This document shows, piece by piece, positions 44,105 through 53,448 of a DNA stretch of 64,000 nt. Made by a program: the position numbers and the translations under genes. Position 1 is the first letter of the stretch. Each line of letters opens with the position of its first letter. Source of the DNA: Clostridium sp. UBA701 (lineage in GTDB: Bacteria; Bacillota; Clostridia; Clostridiales; Clostridiaceae). Under the pieces are notes generated by a model. That model made no database searches. It saw only the letters and a program-made list of their open reading frames with translations, and was not told the origin of the DNA. The stretch lies in NCBI GenBank assembly GCA_002298125.1, contig DBMJ01000016.1:124001-188000 (forward strand). The letters run 5' to 3'.

Positions 44105-45364
44105 TTGTTAGGTGCGATTATTGGAGATATAGTTGGTTCTCGATTTGAATTTAATAATCATAGAGACAAGGATTTTCAATTGTTTACAAAGGATTGTCAG
44201 GTAACAGATGATAGTATCATGACACTTGCTGTTGCCAAGGCAATTATGGAGGCTGAGAAAGTAACAGAATCTTTACTTGGTGGACATTGTTATGATTGTA
44301 AATATTATGAGCTCATTGAGAGCATGACCATTAAATATATGCAGGAAATAGGACGTAAATATCCTAATTGCGGCTATGGCGGAATGTTTTCACGATGGAT
44401 TTTTAGTGATAACCCAAAGCCCTACAACAGCTTTGGGAATGGTGCGGCTATGCGGATAAGCCCAGTAGGTTTTGCAGCTAGAACAGAAAATGAAGCCTGC
44501 AGGCTCTCTAAAGCAGTCACTGGAGTAACCCATAATCATACTGAAGGCATTAAGGGAGCTGAAGCTGTTGCTGTGGCAATTTATATGGCACGGCGAGGGT
44601 TTACTATAAGCGAGATTCGAAATAAGATTAACGAAAACTATTATACCCTGGATTTTACTATTGATAAAATCAGAGATTCATATCAGTTTAATGAAACTTG
44701 CCAAGAAACAGTCCCTCAGGCAATTGAAGCATTCCTGGAAGCTACTTCCTTTGAAGACGCTATTAGAAATGCTATTTCTATAGGTGGTGATAGTGATACT
44801 TTAGCTGCAATCACAGGCTCTATTGCAGAAGCCTACTATGGAATTCCTGAAGCACTCAAAGAAAAAGCTCTTTCCTATCTCAATGATGAACTGCTCTCCA
44901 TTTTTAACGACTTTACTGAATTTATTGATGATGAAGATAAGCTTAGTAAGTTCAGAGTGATTACAAAGTACATCGGAAAAATTTCTGAAGCAGAAGCTTA
45001 TGGTGAATGGTTTGTTGATAGAGAAAATGAGGACACTACTGAACACCCGATTCAGATGCCATTTGTAAACTTCAAGGAGCTTGTAGTTATGTTTGTTCAT
45101 GAGTTTTATCAGTTCTCAGATAGTCATCCAGAATATCAGCTTACAAGCTATGATTCTATACTTGAAAAAAATGGCCTTAGATGTAACAGTATGTCTATGC
45201 GAAATGCTGATATAGATACTCTAGATGAACAATGCATTCTTGCGTTAATAATGAGTGCAATCCGAGCTGACCGATTCTCTGATGGAGCACTTCTAAGCTT
45301 TTTCGAGGACGGCTATATTTTGAAATGGCTGAAACGGTTAAAAGCAATGGATTATAGCAACTGA
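44105..45364 (+). CDS. ADP-ribosylglycohydrolase fused to DUF6508 (419 aa)
   Basis: TTG start at 44105 after GGGAGGG; TATAAT at 44065-44070 is a likely -10 box. Residues 1-275 are an ADP-ribosylglycohydrolase (ARH/DraG) domain: MLGAIIGDIVGSRFEF, DDSIMTLAVAKA (metal-binding T-D-D), FGNGAAMRISPVGF, GVTHNHTEGIKGAEAVA and SIGGDSDTLAAITGSIAEAYYG (second metal site). Residues about 285-419 are a DUF6508 domain homologous to the stand-alone proteins at 3927 and 23388 (EWFVDRENEDTTEHPIQMPF, RNADIDTLDEQCILALIM, AIRADRFSDGALLSFF). ARH enzymes remove ADP-ribose from proteins or nucleic acids; the fusion ties DUF6508 to that chemistry. Confidence 0.85.
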   Translation: MLGAIIGDIVGSRFEFNNHRDKDFQLFTKDCQVTDDSIMTLAVAKAIMEAEKVTESLLGGHCYDCKYYELIESMTIKYMQEIGRKYPNCGYGGMFSRWIFSDNPKPYNSFGNGAAMRISPVGFAARTENEACRLSKAVTGVTHNHTEGIKGAEAVAVAIYMARRGFTISEIRNKINENYYTLDFTIDKIRDSYQFNETCQETVPQAIEAFLEATSFEDAIRNAISIGGDSDTLAAITGSIAEAYYGIPEALKEKALSYLNDELLSIFNDFTEFIDDEDKLSKFRVITKYIGKISEAEAYGEWFVDRENEDTTEHPIQMPFVNFKELVVMFVHEFYQFSDSHPEYQLTSYDSILEKNGLRCNSMSMRNADIDTLDEQCILALIMSAIRADRFSDGALLSFFEDGYILKWLKRLKAMDYSN

Positions 45365-45542
45365 ACATAATACATTGGGGAGATATATTTTGATTCCAGT
45401 ATGACGATAAAGAGTGAAAATGAATGATAAGCTGTGAAGAATGAAAGTAGATTAACAAAAGGAAGATATACAAAGAAGGCAGGTAAAATTTGTAGGATTT
45501 TTAGCATGTGAAGAAAGCTTTTAAATATAGTAGTATGTTTTA

Positions 45543-45575
45543 TTTCCCTCAGATTCTTAATCTGAGGGAAATTTC
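45543..45575. terminator. Bidirectional terminator
   Basis: TTTCCCTCAGATT/AATCTGAGGGAAA, a 13-bp perfect stem with a three-base loop, between the convergent ARH-DUF6508 and CPBP genes. Confidence 0.85.
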
Positions 45576-46418
45576 TTATAGAGCTGCAGTATTAACTTTC
45601 GTTTGTCTTCTATAGGCTCTTATTCCAAGCCCAACAGCTAAGTAAAGAATTGAAGTGATAACTCCATTGATTGGCGAAACAAGAAATTCCTTTCCTGCTG
45701 CAATGCTAATATAACCTGATATAATTAAGGGATTTATAAGAGAATCCTCAACCATGTGCAATATAACACATGGCCAAATTGATTTTGTTACTCTATAAAG
45801 CTCAATAAACATCACTGACCAGCAGAACATAGTTATAATAGCAACAATGGCATATGTAGCTCGGCTGACAGGGAGCACAGCGTATATATCTGCCTCAGGT
45901 AAAAAGACTAAGTAATATGGAATATGCCATATGCCCCAAACGCATCCGACAATTAGGTATATAATCCAATCATTAAGATTAAATTTAGTAAGCTGCGAGG
46001 TTAGAAAACCACGCCAAGCTATCTCCTCAAAGATGTTTATAATAAAATTGATTAACAAAGTACTTAAAAACACATAGACAAAAGCTTTGAGATTAAGTGC
46101 AGATAAATCAATCCATTTTGCTGTAACTCCGATCATCAAAATGATTACTGTTACAACAGGAAAGACCAGAATAGAACTCAAGTACCATTTTATATTCCCC
46201 TTAAAATTCGGCTTGAAACCAATATCTTTCCAATTGAGCTTTGAAAATAAAATGATTACAATTGCAGTAAGCATAGGCAATACCAACCATATCCCCATAC
46301 CGAGAGAATCACCTTTGGGCTGCTCGGTGAGAACAGAGTCTACAAGAACTCCTATCCACCCGCTAATAATTACAACAACAATAAATATAACAATATTACG
46401 AATAGTTTTTTGATTCAT
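45576..46418 (-). CDS. CPBP-family intramembrane metalloprotease (280 aa)
   Basis: Start at ATG 46418 preceded by AAGGAGG; an in-frame ATG at 46451 lacks one. Eight or so membrane segments. The CPBP (Abi/CAAX-like) motifs are FEEIAWRGFLTSQL (E-E-x3-R) and GIWHIPYYLVF (H of the catalytic site). Members act in prenyl-protein processing or bacteriocin self-immunity; role here unknown. Single gene with its own terminator. Confidence 0.85.
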   Translation of the reverse strand: MNQKTIRNIVIFIVVVIISGWIGVLVDSVLTEQPKGDSLGMGIWLVLPMLTAIVIILFSKLNWKDIGFKPNFKGNIKWYLSSILVFPVVTVIILMIGVTAKWIDLSALNLKAFVYVFLSTLLINFIINIFEEIAWRGFLTSQLTKFNLNDWIIYLIVGCVWGIWHIPYYLVFLPEADIYAVLPVSRATYAIVAIITMFCWSVMFIELYRVTKSIWPCVILHMVEDSLINPLIISGYISIAAGKEFLVSPINGVITSILYLAVGLGIRAYRRQTKVNTAAL

Positions 46419-46705
46419 AGAAACCTCCTTATTAGAATCTTTGCTATGCATGATTTTGTATTTATGTCTTTATTAATTATACTAAAATATAATGCTTAAT
46501 ACCAATATTTATAATAACTAAATAAATATTGGGTATGTATCCTAAATTACATCGATATTAGTAACAAGGATTGTTTAAAATAGTTAAGATGAAAGTATGT
46601 GCTTTGCTCTGCTGGTTAATATTCAGTTGAATGGAAGATTGAGTTTTAAATTACAATTAAATGAATAGGGCTATATGGAATGTTTCTGCTAATCTAAAAG
46701 TGTAA

Positions 46706-46738
46706 AGGCATGAAGTCCTCTCCAAGGTCTTCATGCCT
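46706..46738 (-). terminator. Hairpin at the end of the hydrolase gene
   Basis: AGGCATGAAG/CTTCATGCCT, 10-bp perfect stem that includes the stop codon; only a weak T-tract follows on the minus strand. Confidence 0.55.
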
Positions 46739-47543
46739 CAACAAACTTTGCTAATTCTTCATTAAATTCATCCTTCTGCTCATAGAATGCTGCATGACCG
46801 CTGTATTTGAACGGTACGAGCTTTGAGTTTTTAATGCTTTTATTTTGTATTTCACCAAGTTCAAAGGGAACTACCTTATCATGAATACCATGAATAATTA
46901 AAGTTGGAACACTTATTGTTTCTAAATCAGAAAACAGTACTTCATTTATCCAAGTATTTGCAATAGCCGCAGTTGCCCATCCAGATGCCTGTAATCCTAA
47001 TTGGAAGAACCAATCTGAGAAAGCCTCTGTTATATGCTGATAGAAAAATATATCACCAAAGCCCTGAAGCATTTTAGGACGGTCCATATATGTTCCTTTA
47101 ATTAGCTGTACAACTGCTTCTTTATCTAAGCCATAAGGGAAATCAGGACGTTTAATGAGACTGGGTGCCACTGCAGCAATAAGAGCAAGCTTTGATACCC
47201 CATGACCTTTATGACGAGCCATATATCTAATGGCTATTGCTCCTCCATTTGAATGTCCTGCCAGTGTAATATCATGTAATCCTAAGGTATCAATTACACA
47301 TCTAACATCATCTGACAATGTGTTGAAATCATATCCCATCCATGGTTTATCCGAATTACCAAAGCCTCTTGTATCTATTCCTATGCATCTAAATCCCATC
47401 TTTGGAAGCTGATCAAACTGATATTCAAACAATTTATGACTTCCCGGCCAGCCATGAATAAATAGTATTGTCTTTTTCCCTTCCGGATTAAGGTCCTCCA
47501 CATAGATCTTTATATTTGAGCCAGCCTTAACATAATATCCCAA
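46731..47543 (-). CDS. Alpha/beta hydrolase (270 aa)
   Basis: TTG start at 47543 about seven bases after AGGAGG. Classic fold with oxyanion HGWPGS (about residue 30), nucleophile elbow GHSNGG (Ser98 or so), acid Asp in IHGIHDKVVP and His in YSGHAAFY. Closest in style to haloperoxidase/esterase-type hydrolases. Cytoplasmic. Substrate unknown; stands alone. Confidence 0.85.
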   Translation of the reverse strand: MGYYVKAGSNIKIYVEDLNPEGKKTILFIHGWPGSHKLFEYQFDQLPKMGFRCIGIDTRGFGNSDKPWMGYDFNTLSDDVRCVIDTLGLHDITLAGHSNGGAIAIRYMARHKGHGVSKLALIAAVAPSLIKRPDFPYGLDKEAVVQLIKGTYMDRPKMLQGFGDIFFYQHITEAFSDWFFQLGLQASGWATAAIANTWINEVLFSDLETISVPTLIIHGIHDKVVPFELGEIQNKSIKNSKLVPFKYSGHAAFYEQKDEFNEELAKFVEA

Positions 47544-47769
47544 TGAAAACCTCCTATGATAAATAGCTATACCTTTAGATTATTCACTTGAGTATTATTT
47601 TGTGAATAATTTCTCAGCAAATGTTTAGGAGATAGAAAGGATGTAATAAAGTGGTGTATTTTTAACAAATGGTTGTTATTAGTGTGTTTTAAATATAAAA
47701 TTATAAATAATAATATAAAAACAGTGCAAAGAACTATATATAAAATAAAATGTTTGTTGGGAGGGGGCT

Positions 47770-49107
47770 ATGAGTATAATGCATAGGATGACAGCAATGG
47801 AGCTTGCAGGTGCGATTCGGGACAAACGTCTCGGGGTTGAAGAACTTACAAGGGCATATATTGAACGAATAGAGAAATTTGACGGTGCTGATGGACTGAA
47901 TACGGTTGCGGAATTAAATGAGAATGCCATTGTCCAGGCTAAAAAAATGGATTCCATGAAAACTGACCGTAATGGAGCCATGTTTGGGTTACCAGTGCTT
48001 GTTAAGGACAATATAGATGTTAATGGATTACATACAACGGCCGGTAGCCTTGCTCTCGCAGATAACATTGCTAAAAAGGATGCTCACATCATTGCAAATT
48101 TGCGTCACAATGGTGCAATAATTCTGGGAAAAACCAATATGACTGAATTTGCAAATTATACCAGCAATAACATGCCAGGAGGATACAGTTCCCGCGGCGG
48201 TCAGGTTAAAAATGCATATGATGGCACAAAAAACCCCAGTGGATCGAGTTCTGGTTCGGCTGTTGCAATGTCAGCAGGATTATGTTCTGCTGCGATTGGT
48301 ACCGATACATCCTTCTCCATTGTTGGCTGTGTCACGGAAAATGGCGTTACGGGACTTAAACCTGCTCACGGTTCTTTATCCTCAGATGGCATCATACCTA
48401 TTGCCAGAACTCTCGACAGTGCGGGACCTATTACCCGTGACCTGAGCGACGCGTTGCTTGTATATTCCTGTATGAGAGATGAAGCGTTGCAGCCAGTTGA
48501 ACCTATGGCACCGGGAAACATCCGTCTAACAGTAAACATTTTCAATCGTGATCAGGTTTCTGAAGCACAGCTTGAGAGATATGAAACTGTGCTTAATCAG
48601 CTAAAAGACAACCATGTAAAGATTTCAGAGGTAATTCATGGTTATACAGAGTATCAGCGTGATATTATGCGCTGTGAATTTCGGCATGATCTTGAGGACT
48701 ATTTATCTCATTCTAGTGCAAAGAGTAGGACACTTAAGGAAATAGTCAACTTCTATGAAGCCAATCCAGATCAAATGATGAAATACGGCAATTATCATCT
48801 GCGTGGCGCATTGGAGGGTGCTTCTGGAAATCTTGATGATACAGCATATATAGAGGCTCTGGCTGAACGCAATAGACTTCGAGCTCAGGTAATTAAGAGT
48901 TTACGTGGATACGATGCCTGCTTGATGACTGGGCCAACTAACATTTTGCATTTTATTGGATTGCCATCATTAGCACTAAGGCTGGGTATGGCTGAAGATG
49001 GAACACCACGGGGTATGATATTATATGGAGCAGACGAACGGCGACTTCTTTCAGCTGCATTGACTATGGAACAGTATTGCGCTCCTATTACCATGCCTAA
49101 GCTTTAA
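47770..49107 (+). CDS. Amidase signature enzyme (445 aa)
   Basis: GGGAGGGGG then ATG. Ser-cisSer-Lys triad: Lys in PVLVKDNIDV (about residue 76), cis-Ser in NPSGSSSGSAVA (about 160) and nucleophile Ser in IGTDTSFSIVGC (about 183). The last motif has SF where most members have GG before the nucleophile, as in a subset of amidases. C-terminal substrate region has GPTNILHFIGLPSLALRLG. Hydrolyses an unknown amide; too short and diverged to be GatA. Confidence 0.85.
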   Translation: MSIMHRMTAMELAGAIRDKRLGVEELTRAYIERIEKFDGADGLNTVAELNENAIVQAKKMDSMKTDRNGAMFGLPVLVKDNIDVNGLHTTAGSLALADNIAKKDAHIIANLRHNGAIILGKTNMTEFANYTSNNMPGGYSSRGGQVKNAYDGTKNPSGSSSGSAVAMSAGLCSAAIGTDTSFSIVGCVTENGVTGLKPAHGSLSSDGIIPIARTLDSAGPITRDLSDALLVYSCMRDEALQPVEPMAPGNIRLTVNIFNRDQVSEAQLERYETVLNQLKDNHVKISEVIHGYTEYQRDIMRCEFRHDLEDYLSHSSAKSRTLKEIVNFYEANPDQMMKYGNYHLRGALEGASGNLDDTAYIEALAERNRLRAQVIKSLRGYDACLMTGPTNILHFIGLPSLALRLGMAEDGTPRGMILYGADERRLLSAALTMEQYCAPITMPKL

Positions 49108-49147
49108 GTTCAATTTTAAAAAGCTAAAATGGAAGGAAGGAAATATT

Positions 49148-49498
49148 ATGACAGAATATAAGGTTATATTTCACATTGATGAGATTAATAAGTGGAAGCT
49201 TCTATTAGGAAATGTTAGTAATTTATTAAATGGTATAGGTAAGGAAAAGTTATATATTGAGGTTTTGGCTAATTCAGAGGCAGTTAAGTATTATGATACA
49301 AATCAAGATTTAGATGCAGATATTAATACTATGGAAGGGTTAAATAAAAAAGGTGTTAATTTTGCCGCTTGTAACAATGCATTAATAGCATATAATATAA
49401 AAAAAGATAACATTGTTAGTTTTGTAAATATTGTTCCAGCTGGAGTTGTTGAACTTGTGAAAAAACAAAGTGAAGGATATATTTATATAAAGCCATAG
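49148..49498 (+). CDS. DsrE-family protein (116 aa)
   Basis: GGAAGGAA then ATG. The fold signature of DsrE/YchN proteins is visible: YKVIFHIDEINKWKLLLGNV, LYIEVLANSEAVKYY, GVNFAACNNAL with the possible sulfur-carrying Cys, and VPAGVVELVKKQSEGYIYIKP at the end. Likely sulfur relay or a related small-molecule function. Starts 41 bases after the amidase and may be co-transcribed. Confidence 0.8.
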   Translation: MTEYKVIFHIDEINKWKLLLGNVSNLLNGIGKEKLYIEVLANSEAVKYYDTNQDLDADINTMEGLNKKGVNFAACNNALIAYNIKKDNIVSFVNIVPAGVVELVKKQSEGYIYIKP

Positions 49499-49528
49499 AC
49501 AAGTATAAAATTAATGGGAGGGATAACA

Positions 49529-49576
49529 ATGAACCAAGGTCAAGAAATAACTATAATAATTAATTATTATTTCTAA
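49529..49576 (+). CDS. Possible 15-residue peptide
   Basis: GGGAGGGA eight bases before an ATG; the reading MNQGQEITIIINYYF ends in TAA. It could be a real micro-ORF, a leader for the methyltransferase 20 bases later, or a gene remnant. No homologue known to me. Confidence 0.25.
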   Translation: MNQGQEITIIINYYF

Positions 49577-49596
49577 AGTTAGAGGGGGATGGGGTT

Positions 49597-50403
49597 ATGG
49601 CAAAAATGAATAAAAGTGAGGATGTATTGGTTCAGTATTCAAATGATAATAATTTATCATCAAGGATGAACTTACATACCAAGCATAGTACAAATAAGAA
49701 AGGAATTGTTCCGTGGCTATTTGAAAATTACGAATTTAAGAGCGGATTTCGCATATTGGAGCTAGGCTGCGGAAACGGTGCCCAGTGGAATGGACGCATA
49801 GATAATCTGCCAGAAAACTGTACATTGATTTTGAGTGATTTATCCTGTGGAATGGTGGATAAAGTCTGGCAAAGATATTCAAAATATTCTAATGTGATAG
49901 TGCAGCGTATAGATATTCAGGATATACCTTTTTCAAGTGAAACCTTTGATGTGGTTATTGCAAATCATATGCTTTATCACGTTCCAGATATAAATAGAGC
50001 CTTAGGGGAAGTTAACCGGGTGCTTAAGTCTGATGGCAAGTTCTATGCCACTACAAACGGCAATGGCGGAATGCGTCCATATTTGCATGAAGCTTTAAAA
50101 AAACTTAATCCAAGGATTGATGCATTTAAAACAGATTTAACTTTTACTATTCAAAATGGTGCTGAAATATTGGGTGAATTTTTTAAGGATGTGAATCTTA
50201 TAGAATATGAGGATTCCCTTAAAATCACAGAAACGCAGGACTTAGTGGATTGGGTGAAGTCTACAATAACAATTGCAAGCTATACAGAAGAGGATCTTGC
50301 TGGATTGTTTGAGTTTTTTGAGGGAATTCGCGTTAGAGATGGAGCAATAAATATTCCTAAAGAAATGGGCTTATTTGTTTCAACGAATAGAAGAAGCATT
50401 TAA
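49597..50403 (+). CDS. Class I SAM-dependent methyltransferase (268 aa)
   Basis: GAGGGGGATGGGG then ATG. Motif I ILELGCGNGAQW (about residues 52-63), motif II TLILSDLSCGM, motif IV DVVIANHMLYHVPD, then LGEVNRVLKSDGKFYAT: a methyltransf_11/25-type Rossmann fold. Substrate unknown, likely a small molecule. C-terminal 90 residues are helical and may cover the substrate pocket. Confidence 0.85.
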   Translation: MAKMNKSEDVLVQYSNDNNLSSRMNLHTKHSTNKKGIVPWLFENYEFKSGFRILELGCGNGAQWNGRIDNLPENCTLILSDLSCGMVDKVWQRYSKYSNVIVQRIDIQDIPFSSETFDVVIANHMLYHVPDINRALGEVNRVLKSDGKFYATTNGNGGMRPYLHEALKKLNPRIDAFKTDLTFTIQNGAEILGEFFKDVNLIEYEDSLKITETQDLVDWVKSTITIASYTEEDLAGLFEFFEGIRVRDGAINIPKEMGLFVSTNRRSI

Positions 50404-50419
50404 ATAGTAATATGTGGAT

Positions 50420-50536
50420 AAGTAAGAAGTAAGAGTGAAGGGGTAAGAGTTTAAGTAAGAAGTAAGAGTGAAAGGGTAAGAGTTATGGGTAAAATTATTC
50501 ACTATTAACTATTCACTATTAACTATTACTTCTTAC
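50420..50536. repeat. Tandem and inverted repeat block
   Basis: A 32-bp unit AAGTAAGAAGTAAGAGTGAA... occurs at 50420-50451 and 50453-50484. ATTCACTATTAACT occurs at 50497-50510 and 50511-50524. TTACTTCTTAC (50526-50536) is the complement of GTAAGAAGTAA (50422-50432), so the whole block can fold back. It lies between convergent genes and looks like a small non-coding repeat of the type scattered in clostridial genomes. Confidence 0.65.
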
Positions 50537-50595
50537 CTCCACTTCATATTCCAATTTCTATAGTTGAATAAAATAAGCATAATATAAAGTTAAGT

Positions 50596-51216
50596 TTATC
50601 TATTCTTATAATAGAATATAGCAAGCTGCGTTCTGTCCCTAAGGTTCAACTTCTCCAAAATGGTAGTTATACTGTTTCTAACAGTACCCTCGCTTAAATA
50701 TAGCCTATTGGCTATTTCTTTATTGCTAAGTCCCTCTGCCACAAGGGTGATGATTTCCTGCTCCTTTTCAGTAATGCCAAAGGCTGATAAATCAGCTTTA
50801 TTGCTGTTATTAATCAGGGATGGAATTTTTGAAATAATATCATCGCCAAAGACTCTTTGCCCCATATATACAGCCTTAAGCGACGGAACAATGCACTGAA
50901 AATTCTGCTTTATAAGATATCCCTTAGCCCCTATCTTAAGGGCTTTTATTATATATTCATCATCTGAAAAAGTAGTTAGAAATAGTATTTTTGCTTTTTT
51001 ATCCCTCTCTAAAATGGCTTCTCCCGCCTCTAGCCCTGTCATGGTTTCCATTCTTATATCAATTAATAGAATATCAGGCTTTAAACTGTTATAAAGTTCA
51101 ATAGCTTCTTTTCCATTGTTGCTAGTGCCCACCACAGAGATGTCCCCATCCGCTTCCAATATGGTTTTTAAAGCTACACAAACTAATTTATCATCATCAA
51201 CAACTAATACCCTCAT
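50596..51216 (-). CDS. NarL/LuxR-type response regulator (206 aa)
   Basis: Receiver domain with VLVVDDDKLV, phospho-acceptor Asp in PDILLIDIRMETMTG (about residue 54), switch LFLTTFSDD and KGYLIKQ. C-terminal LuxR-type helix-turn-helix (FGITEKEQEIITLVAEGLSNKEIANRLYLSEGTVRN). Immediately downstream of its sensor kinase (51245-52306), on the strand opposite the ABC exporter, whose genes it probably controls. Confidence 0.93.
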   Translation of the reverse strand: MRVLVVDDDKLVCVALKTILEADGDISVVGTSNNGKEAIELYNSLKPDILLIDIRMETMTGLEAGEAILERDKKAKILFLTTFSDDEYIIKALKIGAKGYLIKQNFQCIVPSLKAVYMGQRVFGDDIISKIPSLINNSNKADLSAFGITEKEQEIITLVAEGLSNKEIANRLYLSEGTVRNSITTILEKLNLRDRTQLAIFYYKNR

Positions 51217-51244
51217 ATTTTACTACCCAACCCCTTCAAAATAC

Positions 51245-52306
51245 TTACTTTTTCCGTATAGAAATAAAAATTCTAAACCCTTTGTCTGTACTGATATTAA
51301 CGTTGCCGCCTACGGCAGTTACTCTATCTGTAATGTTTTTTATTCCGATGCCATTTTCACTTTTGTAGCTGCAATTTGCACCATTATCCTGTATTACCAA
51401 TTGATAAAATGCCGGATGTTCACGCATTATCACTGAAGCCTGGGTGGCATTAGAATGATTTATGATGTTTGACAAGGCTTCCTTTGTTACTGCTAGAAAA
51501 CAATATTTTATATTTTTTTCTAAGTTAGTTTCAATGTCATAGTGGAATATAATAGAGCAAAAATTAAAGCCATCAATTAATTTTTGCACTTCAGTATGCA
51601 AGTCCATTGCTTCCTCATGCAAATCATGTACACTAATACGTATGCTATCCATGGCCTCTGAGAGGGTGTCTTTAATAAGCATTAAGCTTTCTGTGCTTTC
51701 TTCATCTGTGTTTGTGGCAAGGAGTGCCCCAATTTGCAATATGGATCTTGAAAGCAAATGTCCTACATTATCGTGAATATCTCTTGCTATTCTGTTTCGT
51801 TCCTTTAAAGTTGCAAGGTTTATTTCATTATCCTGCTTTTCCAAGAGCTCTTTATTTTTTTTCTCAAGCTGCATGGATATTTCCTTGGCATTATCACGAA
51901 GCTTGTAATAGTCTTTTTTTGTGTTTTCTAGGGAAACAGTTCGGTATTTTAAAATATACGCAACTATTATAAAGGCTGCAATTAGCCACTTTGGGATGAA
52001 GAGTGTCTCTGAAGTGTTAGTAATGAAGGGTAAAAACCCTAAAGCCCATATCCATCTGAGGTTAGAAAATAAAACATCATAGCATATAAGAGGAATGAAA
52101 AATAAGAAGGCTGGTTTAAAAAAGCAAGCAATTAAAAAAACAGCAAATAACCCTAATGTAATACGGTCATCTTCAAAGTAGCTTAAGAACGCACTAAAAA
52201 TGACAGCAATCAGGATTGGTACAATCATGTATATGTTATTAGCATTAGGTATATATAAAGCTAAGGAAATAACTAAAATAATCAGTTTATCAATTAACTT
52301 CTTCAT
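51245..52306 (-). CDS. NarX/DesK-type sensor histidine kinase (353 aa)
   Basis: Five to six N-terminal membrane helices without a large extracellular domain, then a coiled coil and the HisKA_3 dimerisation motif with the phospho-His in RNRIARDIHDNVGHLLS (about residue 178). The HATPase part shows ALSNIINHSNATQ (N box) and NGIGIKNITDRVTAVGG (G boxes). Intramembrane-sensing kinases beside ABC-2 exporters commonly report antibiotics or membrane stress. Confidence 0.9.
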   Translation of the reverse strand: MKKLIDKLIILVISLALYIPNANNIYMIVPILIAVIFSAFLSYFEDDRITLGLFAVFLIACFFKPAFLFFIPLICYDVLFSNLRWIWALGFLPFITNTSETLFIPKWLIAAFIIVAYILKYRTVSLENTKKDYYKLRDNAKEISMQLEKKNKELLEKQDNEINLATLKERNRIARDIHDNVGHLLSRSILQIGALLATNTDEESTESLMLIKDTLSEAMDSIRISVHDLHEEAMDLHTEVQKLIDGFNFCSIIFHYDIETNLEKNIKYCFLAVTKEALSNIINHSNATQASVIMREHPAFYQLVIQDNGANCSYKSENGIGIKNITDRVTAVGGNVNISTDKGFRIFISIRKK

Positions 52307-52496
52307 TCAATCTACCAAACCTTTATTTTCTAGTAATGTCATATATATAAATTCTAGCACTTCATTTCACTGTCCTCAAGTTTATTGTTACATTTGTCAT
52401 ATTAGCCTTGGAGTTTAATCACTTATACATTATAAACCAATATAGTAAAATCAATATATAAAAAGAAGAATTGATAGTTAATGGAGGTATATATTT

Positions 52497-53435
52497 ATGG
52501 TAATAAAGGTTAAAAATCTAGTAAAAAGATATGATGATTTAATAGCCTTAGATCATTTCAACCTAGAAGTAAATGAGGGAGAGATTTTTGGCCTATTAGG
52601 GCCAAATGGTTCCGGTAAAACCACTGCAATCAATTGCATTTTATCTCTGCTCAAATATGATAAGGGTACCATAGAAATTTATGACAAGCCTATGTGTCCT
52701 GATGCTTACCATATCAAGCGTGATATCGGAATAATTATGCAAAATGTTGCAGTATTTGATGAACTGACGGTTTTTCAAAACATTGATTATTTTTGCGGGC
52801 TCTACATTTCAGACAAAAGGAAGCGCAGAGAGCTGGTAGAGGAAGCCATAGACTTTGTTGGGCTTAAGGATTTCAGGAAATTTTATCCAAAAAAGTTAAG
52901 CGGCGGGTTGCTTAGAAGATTAAATATTGCCTGCGGTATTGCTCATAAGCCTAAACTAATTATCCTAGATGAGCCCACAGTAGCAGTGGACCCTCAGAGC
53001 CGAAACAATATATTGGAGGGAATACAACGCCTTAATAAAGAGGGGGCTACAATTGTGTATACTTCTCACTATATGGAAGAGGTTGAGCATATTTGCACGC
53101 GAATCGCCATTATGGACAAAGGAAAGATAATAGCCACAGGAACCAATGAGGAGCTAAAAGGCATGATAAATTCTGGTGAGAAACTCACTGTTGAATTATT
53201 TAAAATGGATAACAGCATTTTGGAGGGTATTAAAAATTTACCACATATAATCTCTGCTGAATATAATGATAATTTGCTTGTTGCAAAATCAAGCAGAGGT
53301 AAAAATAATCTAGTTGCACTAATGGATTATTTAAAATCAAAGAATATTGCAGTTGGGAAGATATATTCTGAGCCGCCTACCTTAAATGATGTGTTCTTAG
53401 AGATAACGGGTAAAGAGCTTAGAGATTTAAACTAA
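52497..53435 (+). CDS. ABC transporter ATP-binding protein (312 aa)
   Basis: GGAGG, then ATG. Walker A LLGPNGSGKTTAI (residues 36-48), Q-loop IIMQNVAVFDELT, signature KLSGGLLRRLNIA, Walker B LIILDEPTVAVDP, switch His in YTSHYMEEVEH. The C-terminal 80 residues fit drug-exporter ATPases (DUF4162-like). Energises the two permeases downstream. Divergent from the two-component system, 190 bp apart. Confidence 0.93.
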   Translation: MVIKVKNLVKRYDDLIALDHFNLEVNEGEIFGLLGPNGSGKTTAINCILSLLKYDKGTIEIYDKPMCPDAYHIKRDIGIIMQNVAVFDELTVFQNIDYFCGLYISDKRKRRELVEEAIDFVGLKDFRKFYPKKLSGGLLRRLNIACGIAHKPKLIILDEPTVAVDPQSRNNILEGIQRLNKEGATIVYTSHYMEEVEHICTRIAIMDKGKIIATGTNEELKGMINSGEKLTVELFKMDNSILEGIKNLPHIISAEYNDNLLVAKSSRGKNNLVALMDYLKSKNIAVGKIYSEPPTLNDVFLEITGKELRDLN

Positions 53436-53448
53436 AAGGAGGGAGATT

